This document shows, in pieces, positions 50,594 through 62,495 of a stretch of DNA of 64,000 nucleotides (positions are counted from its first letter, which is position 1; every line of letters begins with the position of its first letter). The notes below the pieces were generated by a model, which did no database searches, was not told the origin of the DNA, and was given only the letters and a program-made list of their open reading frames with translations. Source of the DNA: Tetrahymena elliotti 4EA (lineage: Eukaryota > Ciliophora > Oligohymenophorea > Hymenostomatida > Tetrahymenidae); contig JH720335.1 in the NCBI GenBank assembly GCA_000231825.2, positions 570,291 to 634,290 of the forward strand. Reading direction: 5' to 3'. The position numbers and the translations under genes are program-made.

Positions 50594-52309
50594 TCACACT
50601 TTTTCAATTTTATTTCTGGTGTAGCTCTTTATTTTTAATTTATTTTCGAGATTTAAAATTGATTCAGCAATAATAGGTGCATTTATTTGTTAATATCCTC
50701 CTGAAAGAATCATTGTTAAAGGAATATCCCTTTTTAGACATTCTTCGAAAACTATTTAATCCCTTTAAATAACACAATTTTTTGAGAGCTACATCCTACC
50801 CAAGGGATCTCCTTCTAAACAATCAGTACCTGCATTATACAATAAAAATTCTGGTTTAAATTGATCAAGACTTTTACACAAGTGCTTTCTAAGAAAAGAG
50901 ATATATTCTGAATCTGTTGTCATATGATCTACATTTTAGGAGAGACTAATACCTTTAGTGGCCTCTATATCAGCAGGATATATACCATGATTGTAAAAAT
51001 CTAATATAAATGTATTCTATTTATCATTTATGAAATCTCTTTAATGTCCATTTCCCTGATGAGCATCTAAATCAACAATCATACATTTATTAATCTTAGC
51101 AAATTCTCTTAGATATTCTATTGCAAAGCATATATCTGGATATATACAAAATCCTCCTCCTGATGATCTAATATTATAAATAAAATGAAACGTTTAAAAG
51201 AGGATTCTCCTCGAAATTAAAAGTTAAAATAAGTTATATATATATGCTTTTATAATTTATTTGGCATTTTTCAGCCAATCTTTTTTTAGTTTACTGCTAG
51301 CCTTCTTAGCAGAAAGTGATAACTGATTGATTGATGCTTCTATACTATTGAAATGTAAATCAATCAACAAATTGAACTAGCCGAAATTTGTTTTTAATAA
51401 TAGTTAGAATTTATAAGATCAATTTTAATTGATAAATACTGACTAAATTATATTTTTTTAATTTATTTTAACATTTCTTTCAATGAATTGAAAACCTTTA
51501 TTATCATTTATTTATTTAAAATGATCAATCAAATTCTTTAAATATTTAAAATGGTGTCTTAATATTTTGGATTTGTGATAGTCAACTTAATAATAAAAAG
51601 ATATTAATCAAAATTACTATCATTTTTGTTGTATTTTGAAAGGAATATATCATATTTTAAAAGAATTTATTTACCTGCAAGCGTGATGATAGCCTCCACT
51701 TAGGTTAATAGACCAGCCTCGCTTGAGAGATAAAACAGCGGCATCTATTGAACCCTGAGTAGAATACATCATAGGATCTAATATTTTCCATCTGAGAAAG
51801 CTGGCAGGAAGGAAGAATAGAGGAACTTCAACACATTTGGATACATATATAGAGTAGTTTAGTTAGAGCAAATAGAGCTATGACATGCCCAAATGTAGCA
51901 TTAATCCTCTTCCTACTTTCCCTTGTGGTTAAAAAAAACCCTTTTCTTATATAAATCCTTTTTCTTTAAGAATATTAAACACTCTTCTATATTTCACTGA
52001 ATCAAAAGGATGCAGTTTTTCAAGGCCACAGGCAGTAATATTATATCCTGAGTCATATAAAATAGGCAAGTTTTCTTTATTTTTATTTTCTTTTTCTAAC
52101 TTAGAAACCCTTTATTTCATTCTTTACTGCTCTTTTTCAACACTGAAGAGACATGATGCAAAAGTATTGTAAATTAACTCATTGAAAAATGGGATTAAGA
52201 AGTAAACTATAACAGGAGCAACAATTATATACCATTCCAATAAGACAAAGCCTGTTATGAAAAGCGCTAGTAAAGCTAAATCTTAAAAAACGCAAATTAG
52301 CGAATACAT
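50594..52309 (-). CDS. HDAC11-like (class IV) histone deacetylase, 2 exons (402 aa)
   Basis: Exon 1 is 52309-51675 and exon 2 is 51167-50594. The phase-2 GT-AG intron is 507 nt, and TGA is at 50596-50594. The catalytic zinc-hydrolase signature of class IV deacetylases is complete: YDSGYNITACGLEKLHPFDS near residue 100, GGYHHAC (His 208/209), DLDAHQGNGH (Asp 246, His 248), YNAGTDCLEGDPLG (Asp 327) and SGGYQQ (Tyr 370). It would remove acyl groups from lysine (or fatty-acyl lysine, as known for HDAC11). Unlike human HDAC11 (about 347 aa), it has an N-terminal extension of about 90 residues with a hydrophobic span (LALLALFITGFVLLEWYIIV region, about 11-45), then a basic coiled stretch. This suggests membrane anchoring. 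The ATG follows an AAAA leader. Confidence 0.93.
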
Positions 52310-53929
52310 TTTTGGAAAATTTAATCCTGAGTGATTTTTAGATTTTTTTAATTATTTTGTGCTGATTGATGCCTAACAAAATATATTGAATATAAGTTTT
52401 ATATTTATGTCTCTAAAATAAGTGTAAATTTTTTAAAAAAACTTTATTGAAAGAGACGCCTCAACAGATAGATAAATAAATGTAAATTAGCTATTTTCTA
52501 CTAATACTGGATACAACAAACTTTTAAATGTCTATTTTTTAAATAATTACTATTTTTATGTATATCATATTTGGAAAATAATAATAATAAAGAAATAGAT
52601 TTTATGTTTATTCCAGACATTTCTATATTAAAATTGATTTCAACATTTGTGTAAAAGTTAACTAGCCTAGTCTTGTTTGATGTTCTCAAAAAACAACAAA
52701 TTAATTTAAGAATTTATCAAACATTTAGTTTTTATCTATTTATGTTTATTTAAAAACTAAACAATTTAATTTTTGTAATTATTCAATTGATCAATTACCC
52801 CATACATATGTGTATAAAATAAAAGACAATAGTTTATCATCTGTTTTAATAAAAAAGAATAATAAGAATTTAATTGTAAATAAGAGATATTGTTATTAAA
52901 TATACTGTAAGAATTCTCTTTTATTTTTTAAGTTTCATATGATTATTTCTCAAAAATTATTACATTTTTCCCTCCTGATGAAAGCCGATAAAAATATATA
53001 TACATAAATTAAAATTGAGTAAATTAACTATAATTAATAAGGAAATAGAGATCATATTTACTCATCATTTTTTTTATCTTTTTTTGTAAAATGTATGCAA
53101 ATTATCTACATTTATGGTTGTTATCTTTGTCTTACAATTTAAATATAACAATAAACTATGTTTTTTATTTCAAATATTGTTTTTGCTTTGAGTATTTGTT
53201 TAACTGTAAGCCAAACTTCTCTGAGTGATGATTGATAAGTGAGTGAGATAATCATTATTATTATTATTTGTTAATTATTAAAATTTTGAACTCACTCTAA
53301 TGGCAATATTTTTAAAAGGAAGAGAGACTTGCAAAGTGTAAAAAGATCTTTTCTTTTCTTGAAAAAACTCATAAAAAATAATTATAGACATTAATTGGAA
53401 TGTTAAAGAATATTTCGTGAAAGATTGCTTGTGTTTTAAGTTACTTTTTTTGTAGAACTTCATCAAAATTGTTTGGTTTTAAGTGCTACTACATCCAACA
53501 AACAAACAAAATAATCTAATTTTGGTTGAATTTTATTGGGTGTAGAATAAATTTCAATATTTTGTTTCATCTAACGTTGTAGAATTAATTTTGAATTAGT
53601 ATTTAGGCATTTAGATTAATTAAAAGTAAGTTATAGAATAATATTAGAAAATGTATTTATGTTTGTATTCTATTTATTCTTACAGAAGAATCTAATTGAT
53701 TTTTCTAATTGTGTAATTAATTTAAAGATATCAATTCTCAAGAAAAGATTTACTTTCTAAAACCACTTCAAAAAATCAATTTTATTTTTATTTCAAAATT
53801 TTAACTAAATAAGTAATTATTTTGTTATGTAATATTATGTTATGTCATTCTTAATAACATGTTAGACAAATTTATTATTTTTATTGATATTTTGATCATT
53901 ATTTGCTTTCTTGATACTATGATAAATAT
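52310..53929. other. AT-rich intergenic region, nothing recognised
   Basis: Upstream region of the deacetylase. It is A/T-rich. Two 62-codon standard-code frames at 52501 and 53278 on the minus strand have random composition. No RNA gene or repeat was recognised. Confidence 0.5.
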
Positions 53930-54820
53930 TTAAGTTCATATTCTTTAATTAATAATAATTATAAATTTCCCACCCTTACTTTGATTAAAAATGTTTATCC
54001 ATTTGTTTTTGAAACAAATTATGAAGTATTTACTCAAAAAATTAATACAGAGACAGCCTTAATTATAGAAAATAAAGATTAAGAATTTTTTTTGTATTAT
54101 TATTCATAATAGGATCCTTTACCATTATTTTCTATCATTATTTAATTCTGTTAACATAATACTTAGATATCAAAATCTTTTCCATTTATTACCAATATTT
54201 GCACCACAGCCTATAATCTAAATGTTTACACAAATAGGTTGGCAACACAAATTTTTACTATTTAAATAAAACTAAAAAGCAATTATCTCAAATATCAACT
54301 CTTATGAAATATTCAAAGAGGGAGTAAAATATATTTTACTAGGGTTTTTAGCTCGTTTATTTATTTTCACTCAGGCTAAAAAACAAATATTAAAAGAATT
54401 TGGAAAAAAAGAATAATCAAATGTCTAGTTAGCGATTGAATACTAATTTTGAGTATTATATGTTTTAAAATTAATATATTATAAGATTTTTGTAGCTTAT
54501 TTTGATAATTATACTGATAAAAGAATAAAATAATTTGTTTCACTTAATAAGCATACAAACTTAAAAGCTTAATGGTTGATTAGAAAAGATCTATTAAGAA
54601 AATTGCTCCATATAAATTAAACATGTTAACTACTTTTTGATAGACTTTGAATGAGTTTTTGTAATCGATAAAAACATTTACTAATAGTTTAAAGTATTTA
54701 GAAAATATTCTTTTGTTATCAACTTTTCCAACTTTGACTTCGAGAGGTATTAGATCCTATAATAGCAGCTTAAAGAGATATTAATTAATATTAGATAGAT
54801 AAATAAATGTATTAATTTGA
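53930..54820 (+). pseudogene. gene remnant (or undeciphered multi-exon gene)
   Basis: Three plus-strand segments in succession have protein-like composition, but they do not join cleanly. The first is about 53940-54300 (YDKYLSSYSL...FPTLTLIKNVYPFVFETNYE...SFPFITNICTTAYNLNVYTN). The second is about 54285-54465 in another frame (SYEIFKEGVKYILLGFLARL...KKQILKEFGKKEQ). The third is 54572-54820, an ATG frame (MVDQKRSIKKIAPYKLNMLT) with an internal TGA at 54638-54640 and then LNEFLQSIKTFTNSLKYLEN...FPTLTSRGIRSYNSSL. No consistent GT-AG solution was found by eye. Frame changes plus the TGA favour a decayed gene. Introns or TGA read as selenocysteine are less likely alternatives. Family not recognised. 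Confidence 0.35.
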
Positions 54821-55818
54821 GAATAGATAACAATAGAAAATATTATATATAGAAATAAAAATGAAATTTAATGACCACTATTATAATATTATGTATCTTT
54901 AAAATTGAAATGGATTATCTAACAAAGAGAATATATAATTGAAAAAAGAAAGAAAAGAGAGAATTTATCTTAAAATATCTAGATTCTGGGGATGCAGAAA
55001 TGTATATGACTAGACAAAAGAAAAGAAAGGAGTAAAATGAGATTTGAAGAAATTAAACATATATTTATTGTTTGATTTTTTTGTTTGTTTGTAAGTTTTT
55101 TTATTGATTGAGTTAAATTCTTCTGAAAATATAAATTTATAAAGCTAATTATTAAATTGATTATTTAGTTAGTTAGTTAATTTTCAAATTAATATTTTTG
55201 GGTAAGAAATTAACTAAGAGGGGGTAGTGAAAATTAGAAATTAGATTTCATAAGAATCAAAATAATATATCAGAAGACCTTAAATATGTTCAGCTCAATT
55301 AACTAATTCTAAATAAATTTCCTATTATTAAATCTTTAACATAGGAATTAATCATCTAAATGGGTTTGAGCCTGTATAAATATATTTTATGATGCATAGA
55401 TTAATTAATTAATTTACTCATCCATTTAGTTTAAAACAAAATATCATTACTGCTGAGAAGAATTTAATCATTCTAACAAATGATTAAAAAAAACTGACTA
55501 TTGATTTATTATTGATTTTAATAATAAAAGGAAAACTTCCTGTTTTAATTAAATAGATAAATATTCAAATGGGGAGATCGAACATACATACATAGCAGCT
55601 GAATTAAATAGATTGAAAGATCTCTTCACATAATTCTAATAATTAATAAATAAATCAAAATTTCAAACAAAAAAAAAAGTAAATACAAAAATAACAAACA
55701 CTCTCATTAATTTTTGCTAATTACTCTAACAAAGCCCTCATTGAACTACTTAGTCCCTCAAACTATTTATTATTAATAAACATAAATCATCACACTATAA
55801 TTACACCCTCCTATACAA
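54821..55818. other. AT-rich upstream region of the 55819 gene
   Basis: No gene found. The last 150 bases before 55819 become C- and A-rich on the plus strand (for example around CACTATAATTACACCCTCC), unlike other leaders here, and may include the promoter and leader of the next gene. Confidence 0.5.
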
Positions 55819-56820
55819 ATGTCAGCCCTCTCTTACATAGATACCTCTTTCCTTTTCGATAAGAAGGAAGAAATCCGTTGCTTTATCCAAAAATTACTCT
55901 CCGATAAAGGAAAAGATACTAACTACGTTAACAAGAGAATGTAAGATAGCATAGTCAATTTCTTTTTAGAAGACTACGTTGCTCCTCTTTTCGTCTAAAG
56001 CAAATGCTTTGGCTCTTCAATGAACCGCAAATAGTTCCACAAAAATATTGTTAGTAGTTTAAAGTAAAAATCCATCAGTAGCTTAGAAGGATCTGCTTCT
56101 TCATCTCATAAAAATCCTAAGTATGTTTAACTCTTAGGTGAATACCTTGAATTGCTCAGCAAAGAAAATCTTCTTCGCGAATACTAATAAATGTTAGTAA
56201 AAACTATCATGATGGATGAATCAGAAAACAAGGAAAATTGCCTTACCCTTTTATGGAGAAAACAACTTTGTATTTTATTGATAGAGCATTCCATGAATCC
56301 ATCTCTCAGCAACATTTACTTGATGTGGAATTCAGCTTATCCCTAAAACCCCATTTACAATAAGAAGGAATCCTTCTACAGAAAAAATTTAAAGCAAAAG
56401 AAAATCCTCACTACTTCCACTTCTACCAAATCTTTCTCAGCCTCTTCATCTATCCGTGCTACTATTAAATCTATCAACTTAAAGGAAAGAAGTTCCTTTG
56501 ATGAAGAAAGCCAATTTACAGTTAGCTCCATCAAACAAGAATACACCCCTCTTTATTAAATAGAATAATAAGAATAATCTTTTGTTTCATAGAGTTTCAG
56601 TACTGATTTAAGATCTCCCAAATTTGGTAGTCTTTCTGATAATTCTTTCTAATGCTTAAATACTCAAGTTGCCAAAGAAGAATAAAAGATAGCTAAAATC
56701 CTTTTCCTCAGCGACTTGAACAAGAGATCTATCTCATACAATTTAGAAATTGTCCAATACATAAATCAACAATTATCTAACCAAACTTACCTTTCTAGCT
56801 CTATTATCTAACTTTAGTGA
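55819..56820 (+). CDS. hypothetical protein with C-ending codon preference (333 aa)
   Basis: Single exon from ATG 55819 to TGA 56818-56820, opening MSALSYIDTSFLFDKKEEIR. The N-terminal 190 residues look helical and folded. The middle (about 200-290) is Ser/Thr/Lys-rich with clusters such as TTSTSTKSFSASSS, and the last 50 residues are helical again. There is no signal peptide, membrane span or known motif. Codon use differs from every neighbour: CTC, TTC, ATC, AAC, GCC and AAG are frequent, whereas other genes prefer A/T-ending codons. In Tetrahymena such bias is linked to high expression, so strong or constitutive expression is inferred. Family not recognised. Confidence 0.82.
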
Positions 56821-57923
56821 AATTAACTGTAAGCAAAGAGGAAAAAACAGAGAACTAACCAAATAAGACAAATTTTAACATAGATATCTAAATTATTTTT
56901 GCATTGATTGACAAATAATCACTCGCTCTCTCACTAAATAAATAATTGAAAAAGAAACAAAACATAAATTATTGTAAATTAAAACAACAAAACCAACAAA
57001 TAAATAAACAAATACATAATTCCTTTCCATGAATACTTATCCCATATATTATAACAAAACCTACCTACCTACCTTCCTAATTTATTTTAATATAAATAGT
57101 TAAATACTTTAATTATTTGTTCCAAAAAATACATATACGTAAACATAAATAAATGACAAGATCATAGAATATAATTTTGCATTCTTTAAAAATTAACACC
57201 ATCTTCACTATGAATTAAAAATTTAAATACCTTTCATTTGTTATCATTATTAACTATAAATTTTATCATTTACTTTCTTTTAATTAAAATCTGTCTTGTT
57301 TGTTTGCTTGCTTATTTTCATAGACTTACTTACTATTTTTGTGAGATATTCAATATTCGAACAAATTTTCTAACTTTGTATTTTTAATGCAGTGAAGTGG
57401 TTTTTCAATTTATTTGAATTAATTAATTAATATTTATCTATTTCTCACAAAGTAAATCAATCAATCTGCAAATATTTAAAATTGCTCGTAATTTTGCTAC
57501 TTTTCGAGCAGTAAAATACTCTTTAACAAAATTCAATTTAGCATAATTAAAGTCGAACGAATGAATGGAGTAATTTAAACCATAAGAAGGAAAATTTTAT
57601 TTTAGATAAATAATATTTCTGATGCTAAACTGCAGCATTAAACAAAATAGTTGCATGGAATTTTTATATTTACTCAGTTATCTAAATTTACCAGCCCATC
57701 AAATTTATTTATTAATATTTTAACCATAACAATACTGAAATATACATAAGTAAAAATATACACTCATATTTTTGATTCAGATTTAAATGCCTTTAATTTA
57801 CATCTTTCTACAAATTATCACCATATACTTTCCAAGTTAGAAAATTTCTTTATAAACTAGGCTTTCTAATTTTTTTCAAAACAATCTAGTTATTTGTTAT
57901 GCTTTTTATTAAAAAAAATGTTG
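56821..57923. other. AT-rich intergenic region with short microsatellite
   Basis: No coding-like frame. It contains a CCTA tetranucleotide run at about 57060-57076 and an imperfect inverted pair TGCTCG/CGAGCA around 57483-57512. Nothing else was recognised. Confidence 0.5.
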
Positions 57924-58364
57924 TCAATGCTGTTTGTGATAGAATTTTTTTAAAAAATATTAGAGCTATGTCTTTTTCATGTAAATTCGATAGATCTAAA
58001 TATGGACATTGACAAAGGAGGGTACTGAGAGGCGAAGACTTTTATGTTGGGCTTCAGAATTGATTCGAACCAATGAATTTTACTTTTTCCTTTAAATAGG
58101 AGGTATGACACTTTACGAGGAGCTGAGATGCTTACAAGTGAATTTATAAAATTTGATGATATTAGAAAAAAGCTTTTGAGCTTAAAGGCTAATTAATGAT
58201 GTATGTGATTTAATTTATAAAAAAAACTGAAAAAATATAGAGAGAAAGATATAGGTATATTTTACAATATTGCATATATTCTATTGAAAAAAGACTTACT
58301 CATTAATTAATAGATAAAAAACAAAGAAAAGCACATTTAGGATAAATGAATGATTAATTTACAT
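57924..58364 (-). CDS. possible small gene or gene fragment (146 codons)
   Basis: A minus-strand ciliate-code frame from ATG 58364 to TGA 57926-57924. Its first 60 codons are hydrophobic and look random. The GC-richer core (about 57990-58150) reads VIPPIQRKKQNSLVRINSEA and then QHKSLRLSVPSFVNVHI, which is protein-like. That core could be an exon or pseudogene fragment rather than part of this exact ORF. Plus-strand reading of the core gives no better frame. A TTCGAA-centred palindrome (58058-58074) mimics a tRNA T-loop, but no cloverleaf forms. Open frames of this length arise by chance here. Confidence 0.25.
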
Positions 58365-61300
58365 TTTTTGAAAAAGAAAACAAAATTCTTTTGCAAATTT
58401 ACTAAATAATTTTGATTTGGATCTTTGTTTGTATTAATTTCCACTAAAAGAACTATTTCTAATAAATCATTAAATGAATTGGTTTTGTTAGAAAAATAAG
58501 TATTATTCTTCAATCAAATTTGTATTAATTTAATTTATTTATTTATGAATTCAACCAAACAAATGAATAGAAATAGAATACACTTTATCTGTCTAACCTC
58601 AATACCTTTATACTCTAACTAATAGTTTCTTTACATATTTACATTCTTAATTTAAGTCTGCGTTACTACAAAATCTATATTTTTCCTTCTCGCGACTTCA
58701 TTTTAATCAAGTAGGAGTTATTACTGTTTAAATTATTTTTATACTTTAGCAACGTTAAACGCATTTTTTTACCCCCTTAGTTTATTTATTTTGAGTAATT
58801 TTAGTATAAATATCTACTGATTAAGAAAAGATATTGTCGAAAGATACTAATTATTCACATCTAATTACAAAGCTATTTTACATACAATTTATTAGCAAAT
58901 AAATAAACACCAGTAGAAAATTCATTACAAATTTATAGTTTTACAAAATGTTAGATTTTCTTCAAAACTTTCCCACTTTATCAGTTTGAGCATAAAAAAA
59001 TTTTTTTAGCCAATTCTAGTGATTTACATTCATTAAACTATCTCTTATTATTCCAATCTATTATACTTACTTATCCTCAATAAAAAATTTTAATTTGTAA
59101 AGCCAAGAAGATTACAGTCAATCGTAATCTCGAAAAATTTCTGAAAATTGTTATTTATTTGTAAAGGTTATTTTAACAATAGTTAGCTTTCGCATTAACA
59201 TATTTATTTACAATAACAATGAGCGTTTAAGATTAAGTAAAAATTAAAGAAGTCATAAAATTATATCACATAGACAACCTAACTTTATTATTCTTTTTAA
59301 AAAATATCATAAGTGATTATCAATTTTTTTATGCTTTCTTTATTAAGCTTTTTTCAAAGAAACGAATTCATGTTGGTATTTATGTTCTTTCGTTTTTTTG
59401 TTTATTTTTTTGTGGCTTAATTAATAATTTTTTCATTCTCAATATTTGAATTTAAGCCATTGATATCTTCGATTATTCTGTAAGTCTAAAACCATCTTTC
59501 TCACTTTCAATGATTTAATTATTTTTTTCTAAAAAACTGAAATTTTAAACTTGCTTTGATAATAAATTAGGAGATTCTGAAAATTTAATGCTATCAAATT
59601 AAATTTAAGAAACCTTGAAATTATTCAAGAATTAAGAATTGCATAATTAGCAAGTAATTGGTTAAAATTATATTTTGTATTTAAAAATACTAAGCAAATT
59701 AGAAAATGTAGAAATCATAGTAATTATTAAGATTACTATTTTCTAAAATCTTGAAAATACCTAAGATAAGAGTCTAAAATTTAGTGGATTAATAGTTTTT
59801 TCTTCTAGAAAGGAAAGATTACTTTATTCTTTTTGATTCTTAGATTAAAAACTAGAAATTTAGATCAGCTTTAACTGAAAATAACAAGGTATTTTACAGT
59901 AATTAAATAACAGTATGTATTAACTAACAAAATTTTGTATTATCTAAGAATTTTCAAAAAGCATAGGCTCATTTCGAGATAGAAAATATAGATTATTACT
60001 GATTCAATCACATTATTTAATTGATTTTCAATTATAAAAATGCTATTTCGCTAACACAAAAGTAGTTTTAAGTTTTTTGAAAAAACTCTATTTTTAATTT
60101 AATAATGTAAGAATAAAAATTAGAAAATTCATCCTGTTCGACAATAACCCTAGTACTTAACTATTTTCATCCATCAATTCTTTTAATAATTTTAAGGTTA
60201 ATAAAATTAATACGCACCTATTCTTGCTATCTTTCAATAAATACCAAAAGAAGTAATTACAGCCTAGAGAAATCAAAAATTAATCAAATTTCAAAAAAAC
60301 TGAAAGGAAAAACAAATGATCCATCAATCTATCTTTATATCTTTAAGACGATTGTTCTTTTTGATTTTATTAAAGAAAATACATTTAGTTCATTTTTGGC
60401 CACATAAATTATGTAAGTAAGTACATATAGAAACTTTGCGGTATTATCTCACTAAAGAAATATTTCGATCCGATAAATACTGTGCTGCTTATATTAAATA
60501 ATCAATTGATTATTTCCACTTCTGTAATTTACTTTTATCAAAAAAGAATTTTTTCTGCTCAAAGAAAATATCATATTTGTTCTATGAATTTTAACTTATT
60601 TATTTTTAAAGGAAATGCATTTGAATCTAAGCAAACAGAATTGATTGTTTTTGCTTAATTTCATCATAAATTATCAATAAAACTAAATATTTGGTAATTT
60701 TTATAAAAATTTGAGGAAAATTTTCATTTTTTAGCTTTTGTTTTAGTGGTAGGATAGTATGAATTTATGAAGATTTCTTAGTTCTAATGTAATTTAATTA
60801 ACTTCTAGTCTTATATAAAAACAATTTGTGAATTAAAGAAAAAAGATGCTACAAAGAAAGTAGTAAATTGAATTATTTCTTAATTTTATCTTTTATAATA
60901 TTTAAAATTACTTGATATAAATATCACAAAAGACTACATTATTTATTTGGAACATAGATTATTTTATATTTAATTTTTCTCATAGGAACTAACACTGATT
61001 CAAGGATTCAATTTTTTTTGTATTATTCTAATCAAGTCAGAAAAACTTCTCTTGATTGATTTTTGACAGCTGGTATATATATGTTTATTTTGAAAAAACT
61101 ATCTAATTTTATATTCAACTAATAAAGTTGTAATTTATAATTTTGGTTGATCATTTATCTTTAATTAGATCTAGGTAAATTAATTTTATTTGTAACTTAA
61201 ATTAGATTTCATTAAATTCTGATAGAAGAGAAACCACATTGTTTTTGTAATTAACAATTCTTCTCTTTGTTTTCTTTGTTTAAGCGATCTTTCTCTTTTT

Positions 61301-61662
61301 AGTAATACTTCTCTAAAAATATCTCACTTTTTTTAATTAAAAATTGTTAATATGAAATATTAATTAATCAATCAATTGATCAAATAAATTCAAACCTTTC
61401 TGTTGTATAAACGAAATCATCGAAATATGATTCATACTATATCTTTTATTCTTAAGTGAGCTTTTTTCTTGTCTCAATGACTTGCATTATGATATTGGGA
61501 CTTATATGATATTTTATTAATTTACAGGTAGAGTAGAAGTTCATCCAATAGATAGAATTGATTTTATACTTTTATTAGTACATGCAATTTTCATCTCTGC
61601 ATATTGGATGATTTAGGTATTCAACAGTTACCTTACAAGGTACTATTATTTAGTCAAAAGTG
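58365..61662. other. 3.3-kb gene-poor region
   Basis: No gene could be supported. Several long frames are open only because TGA is rare: a plus-strand frame from about 58550 to 59450 without an ATG at its start, and ATG 60316 to TGA 60622-60624 (102 codons, including HIETLRYYLTKEIFRSDKYC, the most protein-like). A stretch at about 61506-61703 (VEVHPIDRIDFILLLVHAIF) lies in another frame just upstream of the next gene. These are noted as weak candidates only. Confidence 0.4.
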
Positions 61663-62466
61663 ATGAGTTCAAATTCTAGTTCCCTATTTTGGTTCTTGAA
61701 TGAATTTGTGTATTGCAATGAATCAAATAGCTACACAAACCTATATTTTGTTATACAAATATTGATATAGATAAATAAAAAAAATATTTAATGATTGATT
61801 GATAGAACGATTGATGATTTTCCCTTTATTTATTTAATTAATTAATCATCTTTGGTAATCAATTTAGTTAGAAAATGTAATTTAATAAATTGATTCACTC
61901 AAAAATCAATTGGTTAGTTTCATTAACTTATCTTAAAATATTTAAAATAAGTAATATTATAGGGTAGGATTTCATACACCTAATTATTATTGTAAGTTAA
62001 TGTCATTTTCACAATAAAATCAACTAACTAACTCACTACACTTCTAACCTCATTTGAAATGGCTTGAAACAAGATGTTTACATAAATGATTTCATTTAAT
62101 ATTTATTTATTAATTACCTTGACCTTGAATTTAAGAAATGCAACCCTCCTTTCCTGAGTGCAACTTATGAAATCGTATCGAAATCACCTCCTAACAGAGC
62201 TATGAGGGAGTTACTTATTCCAGTTTTATTAGTTTAGAAAGTCATGCTCTCTTAGTTGAGCTTAGATAGAGAATATGTAAAGAAGTCACTCTCATCGGTA
62301 TTATCTCTTATCCATTGATAACTTTTCTCATAAAATATATTTTATTTTTCTATCATAGCATAGCAGTGTAGGGGGTTTCTCAAAATATCTGAGTGCTTTT
62401 AAAGATCATATTAGCAGCAAAATGATAAATTTTGATAGTATTTCAAACATTAACCAAATTGATTGA
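61663..62466 (+). CDS. small hypothetical protein, probably 3 exons (about 118 aa)
   Basis: Proposed exons are 61663-61749, 62136-62297 and 62359-62466, all phase 0, with TGA at 62464-62466. The last two are well supported: KCNPPFLSATYEIVSKSPPN...ELLIPVLLVQKVMLSQLSLD...EYVKKSLSS, then a 61-nt GT-AG intron, then HSSVGGFSKYLSAFKDHISS up to NINQID. The first exon (MSSNSSSLFWFLNEFVYCNE) is a guess that fits the frame but uses a weak GTTATA donor. The upstream end is therefore uncertain, and an open stretch at 61506-61703 in another frame could belong to it. The protein looks helical and soluble. Family not recognised. It converges on the next gene with 29 bp between stop codons. Confidence 0.5.
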
Positions 62467-62495
62467 AATCTGCTTAATCACTCTCCAAAAATCTG

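Noticed and set aside
54638..54640. In-frame TGA as a possible selenocysteine codon
   Set aside because: The surrounding gene is already broken by frame changes, and no SECIS-like hairpin or known selenoprotein motif was seen. A stop in a pseudogene is simpler.
58058..58074. TTGATTCGAACCAATG, resembling a tRNA T-loop on the minus strand
   Set aside because: It is a near-palindrome. No matching acceptor, D or anticodon arms could be laid out around it.
58550..59450. A plus-strand frame open for roughly 290 codons under the ciliate code
   Set aside because: The translation is almost all Leu, Ile, Phe, Tyr, Lys and Asn and has no ATG at its start. A second frame over the same DNA (from ATG 58545) is also open for about 90 codons. 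With TGA as the only stop, such frames arise by chance in AT-rich DNA.
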